NCBI GenBank assembly: GCA_963695705.1
Contig: CAVOHB010000010.1
Location: 372,001-436,000, forward strand
Direction of reading: 5' to 3'
Length of the DNA stretch: 64,000 bases
Origin: JBKPNJ01 sp963695705
Lineage (GTDB): Bacteria; Actinomycetota; Actinomycetes; Propionibacteriales; Nocardioidaceae
Shown: in pieces, positions 42,241 through 49,939 of the stretch
How positions within the stretch are numbered: the stretch's first letter is position 1
Layout of the letters: each line of letters starts with the position of its first letter
Program-made: the position numbers and the translations under genes
Notes under the pieces: generated by a model
What the model was told of the DNA's origin: nothing
The model's database searches: none
The model's input: the letters and a program-made list of their open reading frames with translations, nothing else

Positions 42241-42844
42241 TCAGGCGATCGCGGACGGGATCGTCGCCATCTCGTCGTCGAAGTGCTCGCGGTCCTCCGG
42301 ATCGGCGATCGTCGCGCGCCACTCATGGGCGAGCGCGCGATGCCGTCCGGCCTCGAACGGCGTCCCCGCTCACTGCGTACCCGCGGGTCAGCGCCTCGTA
42401 GGCGAACGCGACGTCGAAGTCCCCGATGCCATGCTGCTGGCAGATCTCCAGGCAGCGCCGACCGTGGTGGATCGCGGGCTCACCTCGACCGAGGACGGAG
42501 TAGACACGCGAGCATTGCCATTCGCCCCGGGCGAGGTTGACCGGGGCGCCGACGACACCCCAGTGGTGCCGGCTGGCATGTGCGGCGTGCAGCATCTGGT
42601 CGTCCTGCTCGCGCGTGCGGTCCTCCATCTCGAGCAATGTCCACACGTGGTTGAAGAGGGCGACCGCCAGGGCCCGATGGTCGACGTCGGCTGGGTCGAC
42701 CGGAGGGTTGACATCGGCTGGGTCGACCGGATGGTTGACATCGGCTGGGTCGACCGGAGGGTTGACATCGGCTGGGTCGACCGGAGGGTTGACATCGGCT
42801 GGGTCGACCGGAGGGTCGACATCGGCGGAGAGCCGCTCGCTCAT
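42241..42844 (-). pseudogene. Frameshifted gene for a conserved protein with an N-terminal PVDPADVN repeat
   Basis: Starting at ATG 42844, the frame gives a repeat-rich N-terminus (MSERLSADVDP then five VDPADVNPP-type units) and a helical domain: ALAVALFNHVWTLLE, MLHAAHASRHHWGVVG, NLARGEWQCSRVYSVLG, DVAFAYEALTRGYAVSGD. Near 42355 the frame breaks after GDAV. The expected continuation, EAGRHRALAHEWRATIAD then PEDREHFDDEMATI, is intact one frame over and ends at 42241. The combined length is 3n+1, so one base has been gained (or two lost). There is no slippery heptamer. The domain resembles a conserved actinobacterial protein of unknown function. Its ATG overlaps the dehydratase stop (ATGA). 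Confidence 0.75.
42688..42822 (-). repeat. Five tandem 27-bp units inside a coding region
   Basis: Five consecutive 27-bp units begin CGGCTGGGTCGACCGGAGGG on the plus strand; unit two has one substitution and the last differs at one base near its end. Each codes for nine residues of the VDPADVNPP type on the minus strand. The period is a multiple of three and the units are nearly identical, so the array is recent and in frame. Confidence 0.9.
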
Positions 42845-43146
42845 GTCGCCGCCTGCGGAGTGCGGTCGATGATTTCGTCGATGCGCGCGGCGAGGGTGAC
42901 GTCGAGGGTGGTGATGCCGCCCTCGGAGTGGGTCGACAGCGCGAAGCTGATCGTCGTCCAACGGATGTCGATGTCCGGATGGTGGTCGAGCTCTTCGGCC
43001 GCCTGCGCCACCTGGTCGACGATTCGGATGCCGTCCATGAAGCTCGGCGCCTGGACCGCACGGAACAGGGAACCGCGCCGCACCTCCCAGTGGGGACGAT
43101 CCGCCATCGCGGCGTGCAGGGCGTGGTCATCGAGTAGGTCGGGCAT
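42841..43146 (-). CDS. Pterin-4a-carbinolamine dehydratase
   Basis: A 101-residue PCD/DCoH-family protein that dehydrates 4a-hydroxytetrahydropterin. The active-site signature is AEELDHHPDIDIRWTTISFA with its His pair, followed by LSTHSEGGITTLDVTLA. The preceding strand is WEVRRGSLFRAVQAPSF. In bacteria without aromatic hydroxylases, such proteins may act elsewhere (for example, with molybdopterin enzymes). It forms an ATGA overlap with the frameshifted gene downstream, so both are on one transcript. Confidence 0.88.
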   Translation of the reverse strand: MPDLLDDHALHAAMADRPHWEVRRGSLFRAVQAPSFMDGIRIVDQVAQAAEELDHHPDIDIRWTTISFALSTHSEGGITTLDVTLAARIDEIIDRTPQAAT

Positions 43147-43192
43147 GCGAACACCGTACGACCTCTCGACCGCTGACTGAAAGACTGGACAT

Positions 43193-45058
43193 GTGCACAT
43201 CGCCTTGACCTTGGTTGCGCTGGTCGCCATCGTCACCGTCGTCGGAGGGGCAGCACGGTGGGTGGGTGCGCCGGCCCCGCTGATCCTGACCGCCGTGGGG
43301 GTCGCCGGGTCGTTCGTGCCGTTCACCCCGCAGATCGAGCTCACGTCCGAACTGGTGCTCGTCGGCCTGCTACCGCCGCTGTTGTACGCGGCCGCGCTGC
43401 GCACCTCGCTGGTGGACTTCCGGCGGAACGCCCGGGCCATCGCGCTGCTGTCGGTCGGCCTGGTGCTGTTCACAACCGCGGGCATCGGGCTGCTCACCTG
43501 GTGGGTGCTCCCCGTCCCGCTGGCCGCGGCCGTGGCACTGGGCGCGGTCGTTGCCCCGCCGGACGCCGTGGCCGCGACCTCGATCGCCCGGCGCATCGGC
43601 ATGCCCCGTCGGGTGGTCACCGTCCTGGAGGGGGAGAGCCTGGTCAACGACGCAACCGCGATCGTGTGCCTGCGCACCGCCATCACCGCCATCGGCGGGA
43701 GCGTCAGCGTCTGGGAGGTGGGCTTCGACCTCGTCGTCTCAGCCGTCGCCGGGGTGCTGAGCGGGCTCGTGGTGGCACTGGTGATCGGCAAGATCCGCAA
43801 GCACATCATCGACCCGCTCACCGACACGTCGGTGTCGCTGATCTGCCCGTTCACCGCCTACCTGCTGGCCGAGGAGTTCAACGGCTCCGGTGTGCTCGCC
43901 GTCGTGGTTGCCGGGCTGTTGCTCGGCCACAAGGCCCCCGTCCTCCAGACCGCCTCATCGCGCATCTTCGAGCGCAACACCTGGGCAACGATCCAGTTCG
44001 TGCTCGAGAACTCGGTGTTCCTGCTGCTCGGCCTGCAGGCGCAGCCCATCGTCGAGGCGTTGAGTCGCAGTACCCTGCCCGCGAGCCGGATCCTGCTGGC
44101 TGCGGTTGCCGTCCTTGTCGGCGTGATGGTTCTGCGGCCGTTGTGGGTCTTCCCCGCCACCTACATTCCCCGGTTGATCCCCGAGGTCGCAAGCAACGAG
44201 CCCCCCGTGTCATGGACCGAGCCGGCGGTGATCTCGTGGGCCGGGATGCGGGGTGTCGTCACGCTGGCGGCGGTGTTCGTGCTGCCCGCGACGACTCCGC
44301 ACCGCGAGGTGCTTGTGCTGATCGCGCTGGTCGTGACCGCGGGGACGCTGCTGCTGCAGGGCGCGACCTTGCCCATGCTCGTACGCCGGCTGGGACTTCG
44401 GGGTCCGGATCCCGCGGAGGACGCGCTGCAGGAGGCGGGCATCTACCAGCGGGCCGCGACCGCGGGATTGGCCCGGCTCGACGAGGTGGTCGCCGGACAC
44501 GACGCGGACAACGTGGTCGACCGCGTACGGCAACGGAGCCTGGACCGGGCGAACGCCGCCTGGGAGCGCCTGGGCGGCGGAGCCGAGACGCCGAGTCACA
44601 TCTACGCCCGGCTACGTCAGGAGATGCTGCGTGCCGAGCGCGAGGAGGTGCTGCGGCTGCGCGGCGGGGGCACCGTTCCGCATGAGGTCCTGCAGCGGGT
44701 TCTGACCGTCCTCGACATCGAGGAGACGATCCTCGATCGGACGACGGCCGAGGACATCGAGGGGCGCGAGGACGAGCTCACCGTTTCGGACCGGCAGGCA
44801 CAGGCGTGCGCGCACCTGACCGAGGCGCTCCAGGTGCCCAAGCCGCGTACTCCTACCGGATGCGAGGAGTGTCTGCGCGATGGGACGTCCTGGGTCCATC
44901 TACGGCTGTGCATGGGCTGCGGTCACGTCGGATGCTGTGACTCCTCACCACAACGTCACGCGCACGGGCACTTCCAGTCGACCGACCACCCGGTGATGCG
45001 GAGCTTCGAGACCGGCGAGGCGTGGCGCTGGTGCTTCGTCGACGAGCTCATCGGCTGA
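43193..45058 (+). CDS. CPA1 Na+/H+ antiporter with a C-terminal UBP zinc finger
   Basis: A 621-residue protein. Residues 1 to about 400 form a CPA1-type antiporter with about 12 helices; the ion-site motifs are APPDAVAATSIARRIGMPRR and GESLVNDATAIV, with GMRGVVTLAAVF later. A cytosolic helical tail follows (residues 410-540). The last 75 residues are a UBP-type zinc finger: GCEECLRDGTSWVHLRLCMG, CGHVGCCDSS, HAHGHFQSTDHPVM. The finger binds ubiquitin C-termini in eukaryotes; its bacterial partner is unknown and it may regulate the transporter. A hairpin follows the stop by seven bases. Confidence 0.88.
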   Translation: MHIALTLVALVAIVTVVGGAARWVGAPAPLILTAVGVAGSFVPFTPQIELTSELVLVGLLPPLLYAAALRTSLVDFRRNARAIALLSVGLVLFTTAGIGLLTWWVLPVPLAAAVALGAVVAPPDAVAATSIARRIGMPRRVVTVLEGESLVNDATAIVCLRTAITAIGGSVSVWEVGFDLVVSAVAGVLSGLVVALVIGKIRKHIIDPLTDTSVSLICPFTAYLLAEEFNGSGVLAVVVAGLLLGHKAPVLQTASSRIFERNTWATIQFVLENSVFLLLGLQAQPIVEALSRSTLPASRILLAAVAVLVGVMVLRPLWVFPATYIPRLIPEVASNEPPVSWTEPAVISWAGMRGVVTLAAVFVLPATTPHREVLVLIALVVTAGTLLLQGATLPMLVRRLGLRGPDPAEDALQEAGIYQRAATAGLARLDEVVAGHDADNVVDRVRQRSLDRANAAWERLGGGAETPSHIYARLRQEMLRAEREEVLRLRGGGTVPHEVLQRVLTVLDIEETILDRTTAEDIEGREDELTVSDRQAQACAHLTEALQVPKPRTPTGCEECLRDGTSWVHLRLCMGCGHVGCCDSSPQRHAHGHFQSTDHPVMRSFETGEAWRWCFVDELIG

Positions 45059-45065
45059 TCCTGAC

Positions 45066-45105
45066 GTCATGCAGTTCGAGGGTCGGGACCCTCGAACTGC
45101 ATGAC
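45066..45105. terminator. 19-bp perfect hairpin between convergent genes
   Basis: GTCATGCAGTTCGAGGGTC pairs with GACCCTCGAACTGCATGAC across two bases. It lies between the convergent antiporter and sdhB genes, so it can act as a bidirectional terminator. Its outer arms (CGTCATGCA and TGCATGACGCAAG) match the palindromic elements at 2445-2478 and 2718-2766. Confidence 0.8.
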
Positions 45106-45117
45106 GCAAGCGGGGGC

Positions 45118-45882
45118 TCAGACCTCTTCGCGGCTGTCGCGGCGGCGGATCTTCGAGCCGAGCCAGACCAGCGGGTCGTACTTGCGGTCGACGACCCGTT
45201 CCTTCATCGGGATGATCGCGTTGTCGGTGATCTTGATGTTCTCCGGGCAGACCTCTGTACAGCACTTGGTGATGTTGCACATGCCGAGACCGGCGGCATC
45301 CTGGGCCAGTTTGCGCCGGTCATTGGTGTCCAGCGGATGCATGTCGAGCTCGGCATATCGCAGGAAGAACCGCGGACCGGCGAACGCCTGCTTGTTGTCC
45401 TCGTGGTCGCGCACCACGTGGCACACGTTCTGGCAGAGGAAGCACTCGATGCACTTGCGGAACTCCTGCCCCCGCTCGACGTCGACCTGCATCATCCGCC
45501 GCTTGCCGTCGGCGTCTCGCGGCGTCGGCGCGAACGCCGGCACCTGCCGGGCCTTCTCGTAGTTGAACGAGACGTCGGTGACGAGATCACGGATCACCGG
45601 GAACGTCCGCAACGGCGTCACCGTGATCGTCTCGGTGGGGGCGAAGTCGGCCAGCCGGGTCATGCACAGGAGCCGCGGCCGACCGTTGATCTCCGCTGAG
45701 CACGAGCCGCACTTGCCGGCCTTGCAGTTCCAGCGCACCGCGAGGTCACCGGTCTGGGTCGCCTGGAGCCGGTGTATCGCGTCGAGGACGACCTCACCCT
45801 CCTCGACGTTCACGGCGTAGTCCTGCAGGCCGCCACCGGACTTGTCGCCGCGCCAGATGCGCATCGAGAGGTCGTATCCCAT
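45118..45882 (-). CDS. sdhB: Succinate dehydrogenase iron-sulfur subunit
   Basis: The 254-residue iron-sulfur subunit of succinate:quinone oxidoreductase. It carries the three clusters: CKAGKCGSC and a later Cys for [2Fe-2S], CIECFLCQNVC, and CNITKCCTEVCP for [4Fe-4S]/[3Fe-4S]. ATG 45882 is preferred over 45885 because AGGAG then lies five bases upstream. It is the last gene of sdhC-sdhA-sdhB, 13 bp after sdhA. The set resembles the mycobacterial Sdh1 operon (Rv0249c-Rv0247c). Confidence 0.93.
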   Translation of the reverse strand: MGYDLSMRIWRGDKSGGGLQDYAVNVEEGEVVLDAIHRLQATQTGDLAVRWNCKAGKCGSCSAEINGRPRLLCMTRLADFAPTETITVTPLRTFPVIRDLVTDVSFNYEKARQVPAFAPTPRDADGKRRMMQVDVERGQEFRKCIECFLCQNVCHVVRDHEDNKQAFAGPRFFLRYAELDMHPLDTNDRRKLAQDAAGLGMCNITKCCTEVCPENIKITDNAIIPMKERVVDRKYDPLVWLGSKIRRRDSREEV

Positions 45883-45895
45883 CATGTCTCCTGGT

Positions 45896-47758
45896 TCAAC
45901 GTGCCGGCTCGAACAGCTCTTTGAGCTCATCGGGCATGACGGGTAGCGGCTGCTCCTTCAGGTGGATCGTGTCGTCTGACTCGGTGAGCACGAGGTTCTT
46001 CGTGCCCCACACGTCGTTCGGGCCGGCGTAGTCGTCACGGGTGTGACCGCCGCGCGACTCCTGGCGGGCGAGCGCGGCCTTGGCGATGCACTCCGACACC
46101 CGGAGCATGTTGTTGAGGTCGAGCGCCAGGTGCCAACCGGGGTTGTACTGGCGGTGCCCCTCCACGGTCAGCCGCTTCGCGCGTTCCTTCAGCTCGCCGA
46201 TCTCCTTGAGCGAGTCGAGCAGCTCGTTCTCCGTACGGATGATGCCGACGAGTCGCTGCATCACGTCCTGCAGGTCCTTCTGGATCGTGTACGGGTTCTC
46301 GCCCCCCTGGGTCGACTCCGCAAACGGCGCGAGCGCCATCTCCGCCGCCGATCTCACCTCGACGTCGGACACAGCCGGCCGGGATCCGCCCAGCCGGCCG
46401 GCGTAGTAGGCGGCGTTCAGCCCCGCCCGCCGCCCGAACACCAGCAGGTCCGACAGCGAGTTGCCGCCGAGCCTGTTCGAGCCGTGCATCCCACCCGCGA
46501 CCTCGCCGGCGGCGTAGAGCCCGGGCAGGAGCGCCGCGCCGGTGTCGGCCTCGACCTCGACACCGCCCATGACGTAGTGGCAGGTCGGCCCGACCTCCAT
46601 CGGCTCGGCGGTGATGTCGACATCGGCCAGCTCCTTGAACTGGTGGTACATCGACGGCAGCCGGCGACCGATGAACTCCGCGTCCCGGCGGGAGGCGATA
46701 TCGAGGAACACGCCGCCGTGCGGTGAGCCCCGACCGCCCTTCGTCTCGGCGTTGATCGCACGCGCCACCTCATCGCGGGGCAGCAGCTCCGGCGGCCGGC
46801 GGTTGTTGGTCTTGTCGTCGTACCACCGGTCCGCCTCGTCCTCGGTGTCGGCGGTCTCGGAGCGGAAGAACTCCGGGATGTAGTCGAACATGAACCGCTT
46901 GCCCTCGGAGTTGCGTAACACGCCCCCGTCGCCGCGCACCAACTCGGTCACGAGGATGCCGCGTACCGACGGTGGCCAGACCATCCCGGTCGGGTGGAAC
47001 TGGACGAACTCCATGTTGATCAGCGACGCTCCGGCCTGCAGCGCCAGCGCATGGCCGTCGCCGGTGTACTCCCAAGAGTTCGAGGTGATCTGGTACGACT
47101 TTCCGATGCCGCCGGTCGCCAGGATGACGGTCGGCGTCTCGAACACGATGAAGCGACCGCTCTCGCGCCAGTATGCGAAAGCGCCGCTGACCCGGCGTCC
47201 GGACGCGCCGCCGGTGTCGTCGGTGAGAATCCGGGTGACGGTGCATTCCATGAACACGTCGATGCCGAGGGCGACGGCACGCTGCTGAAGGGTTCTGATC
47301 ATCTCCAGCCCGGTACGGTCACCGACGTGCGCGAGCCGCGCGAACCGGTGGCCGCCGAAGTCTCGCTGGGAGATCAGGCCGTCCTTCGTGCGGTCGAACA
47401 GCGCGCCCCACTCCTCGAGCTCGAGCACGCGCTCGGGCGCCTCCTGGGCATGCAGCTGCGCCATCCGCCAGTTGTTGAGCATCTTGCCGCCACGCATGGT
47501 GTCGCGGAAGTGGACTCGCCAGTTGTCCTCCGAGTACACGTTCCCCATCGCGGCGGCGATGCCGCCCTCGGCCATCACCGTGTGGGCCTTGCCCAGCAGC
47601 GACTTGCAGACGATCGCGGTGCGCGCCCCCGCGTCATGGGCGGCGATCGCCGCGCGCAGCCCGGCGCCGCCCGCCCCCACCACAACGACGTCGTAGGCGT
47701 GCCGCTCGAAGCCGTGGCCCTGCTCGGCGGCCAGTGGATTTGACGGCTGGTCGGACAT
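45896..47758 (-). CDS. sdhA: Succinate dehydrogenase flavoprotein subunit
   Basis: The 620-residue catalytic subunit, oxidising succinate to fumarate in the TCA cycle. The FAD fold is VVVVGAGGAGLRAAIAAHDAG; His59 in LLGKAHTVMAEGG is the likely site of covalent FAD. RTGLEMIRTLQQRA, the capping-domain LEPMEV-like GPTCHYVMGGVEV and GGNSLSDLLVFGRRAG are conserved. Its ATG directly follows the sdhC stop. Fumarate reductase is possible in reverse but the gene order fits an aerobic dehydrogenase. Confidence 0.94.
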   Translation of the reverse strand: MSDQPSNPLAAEQGHGFERHAYDVVVVGAGGAGLRAAIAAHDAGARTAIVCKSLLGKAHTVMAEGGIAAAMGNVYSEDNWRVHFRDTMRGGKMLNNWRMAQLHAQEAPERVLELEEWGALFDRTKDGLISQRDFGGHRFARLAHVGDRTGLEMIRTLQQRAVALGIDVFMECTVTRILTDDTGGASGRRVSGAFAYWRESGRFIVFETPTVILATGGIGKSYQITSNSWEYTGDGHALALQAGASLINMEFVQFHPTGMVWPPSVRGILVTELVRGDGGVLRNSEGKRFMFDYIPEFFRSETADTEDEADRWYDDKTNNRRPPELLPRDEVARAINAETKGGRGSPHGGVFLDIASRRDAEFIGRRLPSMYHQFKELADVDITAEPMEVGPTCHYVMGGVEVEADTGAALLPGLYAAGEVAGGMHGSNRLGGNSLSDLLVFGRRAGLNAAYYAGRLGGSRPAVSDVEVRSAAEMALAPFAESTQGGENPYTIQKDLQDVMQRLVGIIRTENELLDSLKEIGELKERAKRLTVEGHRQYNPGWHLALDLNNMLRVSECIAKAALARQESRGGHTRDDYAGPNDVWGTKNLVLTESDDTIHLKEQPLPVMPDELKELFEPAR

Positions 47759-48532
47759 CTAGAAGAACCTAACGTCGGAGATGTGCCCCGCCGCGAGGAG
47801 GTAGATGTAGAGATCTGTCAGCCCGACGGAGAACAACGACAGCCAGGCCCACAACGCGTGTCTCTTGTTCTGCTTCGACACGAACGTCCAAGCCTGGTAG
47901 CGCAGCGGATGCTTGGAGAAGTGCCGCAGCCGGCCGCCGACCGCGTGCCGGCACGAATGGCACGAGAGCGTGTAGAGCCAGATCAGCACGATGTTGACCA
48001 GCATGATGACGGTGCCGAGGCCCATGTGGCCCCAGTTGCCGTCCTCGTCGCGGAATGCAATCACGACGTCGTAGGTGAGGATCAGGGCCACGACCGACGC
48101 CGCGTACAGGAACCACCGGTGGATGTTCTGCAGGATCAGCGGAAGCCGTGTCTCGCCGCTGTAGCCACCGTGTGGCTCGGCCACCGCGCAGGCCGGGGGT
48201 GAAAGCCAGAAGGCCCGGTAGTACGCCTTGCGGTAGTAGTAGCAGGTCAGCCGGAAGCCCAGCGGGAAGATCAGGACGACCAGCGCTGGCGACAGCGACC
48301 ACCAGTCGATCGGCTGACCGAAGTCGGAGGATCCGTTGAGACACTCGGTGGTCAGACACGGCGAGTAGAACGGCGAGAGGTAGGGCTCCGCGTAGTAGTT
48401 CGCGCCCTCGAACGCACGCCAGGTCGAATACACCACGAAGGTGGAGAACACCACGAACGTGGCGAGTGGCGACAGCCACCACCTGTCACGGCGTAGGGTG
48501 CGGTCTGCGATGCGGGCTCGAACCCGGTCCAA
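47759..48532 (-). CDS. sdhC: Succinate dehydrogenase membrane anchor subunit
   Basis: A 257-residue membrane protein with about five helices, the single anchor subunit of the actinobacterial Sdh1-type complex. Hydrophobic segments include LSPLATFVVFSTFVVYSTW, ALVVLIFPLGFRLTCYYYRK, WFLYAASVVALILTYDVVI and GTVIMLVNIVLIWLYTLSCH. His residues in NIHRWF and CHSCRH are possible haem ligands. TTG 48532 is the only plausible start found, with a GGGAG too close upstream, so it is uncertain. TTGACA at about 48587 on the minus strand may be its -35 box. Confidence 0.85.
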   Translation of the reverse strand: MDRVRARIADRTLRRDRWWLSPLATFVVFSTFVVYSTWRAFEGANYYAEPYLSPFYSPCLTTECLNGSSDFGQPIDWWSLSPALVVLIFPLGFRLTCYYYRKAYYRAFWLSPPACAVAEPHGGYSGETRLPLILQNIHRWFLYAASVVALILTYDVVIAFRDEDGNWGHMGLGTVIMLVNIVLIWLYTLSCHSCRHAVGGRLRHFSKHPLRYQAWTFVSKQNKRHALWAWLSLFSVGLTDLYIYLLAAGHISDVRFF

Positions 48533-48766
48533 GAACTCCCGTGGACATACACGTGCCTCTCGCTGGTGATGCGCCTACGCGATAGTTGTCAAGGTAGAGG
48601 AAACCCGGCTCGGGTGAGGAGTCGGGTGCACTCGCGGCAGCGTGGTGCTGGTCACAACAACGGATGTAGGGCTGCGCAGTGTCGGTGGGGCACATCGTCG
48701 CCCGATCGTCGTCCGGACGATCCAGCAGGATGCCCGGCGGCTGCCCAGGAAGGAGAGTTCGTCACT

Positions 48767-49939
48767 GTGCCCGGCACGCACCGCGCCGACGATGAGTCGA
48801 CGGCTCCCACCCGGCTCGTTGTGGGCGCAGCCATCGTGCGGAACGGCAGACTCCTCGCCGCCCGCCGGGTGACTCCGCCGGAGCTGGCGGGTGGCTGGGA
48901 GTTCCCCGGCGGCAAGGTCGACGCGGGTGAGTCAGCACCGCAGGCCTGCGCGCGCGAGATCCGGGAGGAGCTCGACTGCGAGATCGAGGTTGGCCAGCGG
49001 CTCCCCGGTGAGCAGCCCCTGAGCCGCGGGTACGTGCTGCGTGTCTACCTGGCGCGGATCATCCGTGGCGAGCCCGTTCCTCGCGAGCACGACGCGATTC
49101 GCTGGCTCGGCCCGGAGGAGCTGGAGCAACTGGCGTGGCTGCCGGCGGAGCTGCCGTTCCTGCGGGCGGTCGGCGAGACCCTGCTGGACGGTGAGCCGCT
49201 CGTCGGCGGCAACGTCGGTGGCGCCGTGCGGATCGGGAGCACGGTGCGAAGGCCGACCGGGCCGTGGACTCCCGCGGTCCACGCTCTGCTCGGTCATCTC
49301 TCCCGCCGCGGTCTCGACGGCGTACCCGCAGCACTCGGCATCGATGCCCGGGGTCGGGAGGTCGTGACCTACCTGCCCGGTGAGGTGGCCAGGTACGAGC
49401 CGGTCCCCGACGGGCAGGTCGAGGACATGATGCGGTGGATGCGCCGCTACCACAACGTGGTCGCCGACTTCGTGCCGCCGGCGGACGCCGTGTGGCGCAA
49501 CATGAACAGGCCGCTACGACCCGGCGACATCGTGTGCCACCACGACGTCGCGCCCTACAACGTGGTCCGGGCGGATGGCCGCTTCGTCGGGGTGATCGAC
49601 TGGGACATGGCCGGTCCGGGCCACCCGGTGGAGGATCTGGCGTTCGCGGCCTGGAACGGCGTACCCCTGCACCACGATCTCCCGACCGAGGAGTCGGTGC
49701 GCCGGTTGCTGCTACTGGTCGACGCCTACGGCTGGCCCGACCCTGCGGCGGTGCTGACCGCCGTGGTGCCGCGGATCGCGTCGATGGTCGAGCAGATCCG
49801 CTCGGCACAGCGTCGCGGCGATCCCGGCATGGCCGGCCTGGCTGAAGCGGGAGAGGCCGAGCGCGCCACGCGGACGTTGGCCTCCCTTCGCCGGCGCATC
49901 CCCGCCATCGAGGCAGCGCTCAGCGCAGCGCGTCCTTGA
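48767..49939 (+). CDS. NUDIX hydrolase fused to an APH-like phosphotransferase
   Basis: A 390-residue two-domain protein. Residues 15-140 are a NUDIX domain of the 8-oxo-dGTPase/MutT type, with the Nudix box GGKVDAGESAPQACAREI then REEL and the preceding GGWEFPG. Residues 170-375 are an APH/choline-kinase-like domain: VCHHDVAPYNVV (HxDxxxxN catalytic loop) and GVIDWDMAGPGHPVEDLAF (DFG-equivalent). The two are in one frame with a short linker and no internal start evident. GTG 48767 is the best start (GGAG 12-13 nt upstream). The last 20 bases overlap the S9 peptidase gene tail-to-tail. The function of the fusion is unknown. Confidence 0.82.
   Translation: MPGTHRADDESTAPTRLVVGAAIVRNGRLLAARRVTPPELAGGWEFPGGKVDAGESAPQACAREIREELDCEIEVGQRLPGEQPLSRGYVLRVYLARIIRGEPVPREHDAIRWLGPEELEQLAWLPAELPFLRAVGETLLDGEPLVGGNVGGAVRIGSTVRRPTGPWTPAVHALLGHLSRRGLDGVPAALGIDARGREVVTYLPGEVARYEPVPDGQVEDMMRWMRRYHNVVADFVPPADAVWRNMNRPLRPGDIVCHHDVAPYNVVRADGRFVGVIDWDMAGPGHPVEDLAFAAWNGVPLHHDLPTEESVRRLLLLVDAYGWPDPAAVLTAVVPRIASMVEQIRSAQRRGDPGMAGLAEAGEAERATRTLASLRRRIPAIEAALSAARP

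Noticed and set aside
42351..42365. Programmed ribosomal frameshift in the repeat-bearing gene
   Set aside because: No slippery heptamer or stimulatory structure was seen around the break.
42688..42822. 27-bp repeats as a CRISPR-like or regulatory array
   Set aside because: The units are in frame within a coding region, give a nine-residue repeat, and have no spacers.
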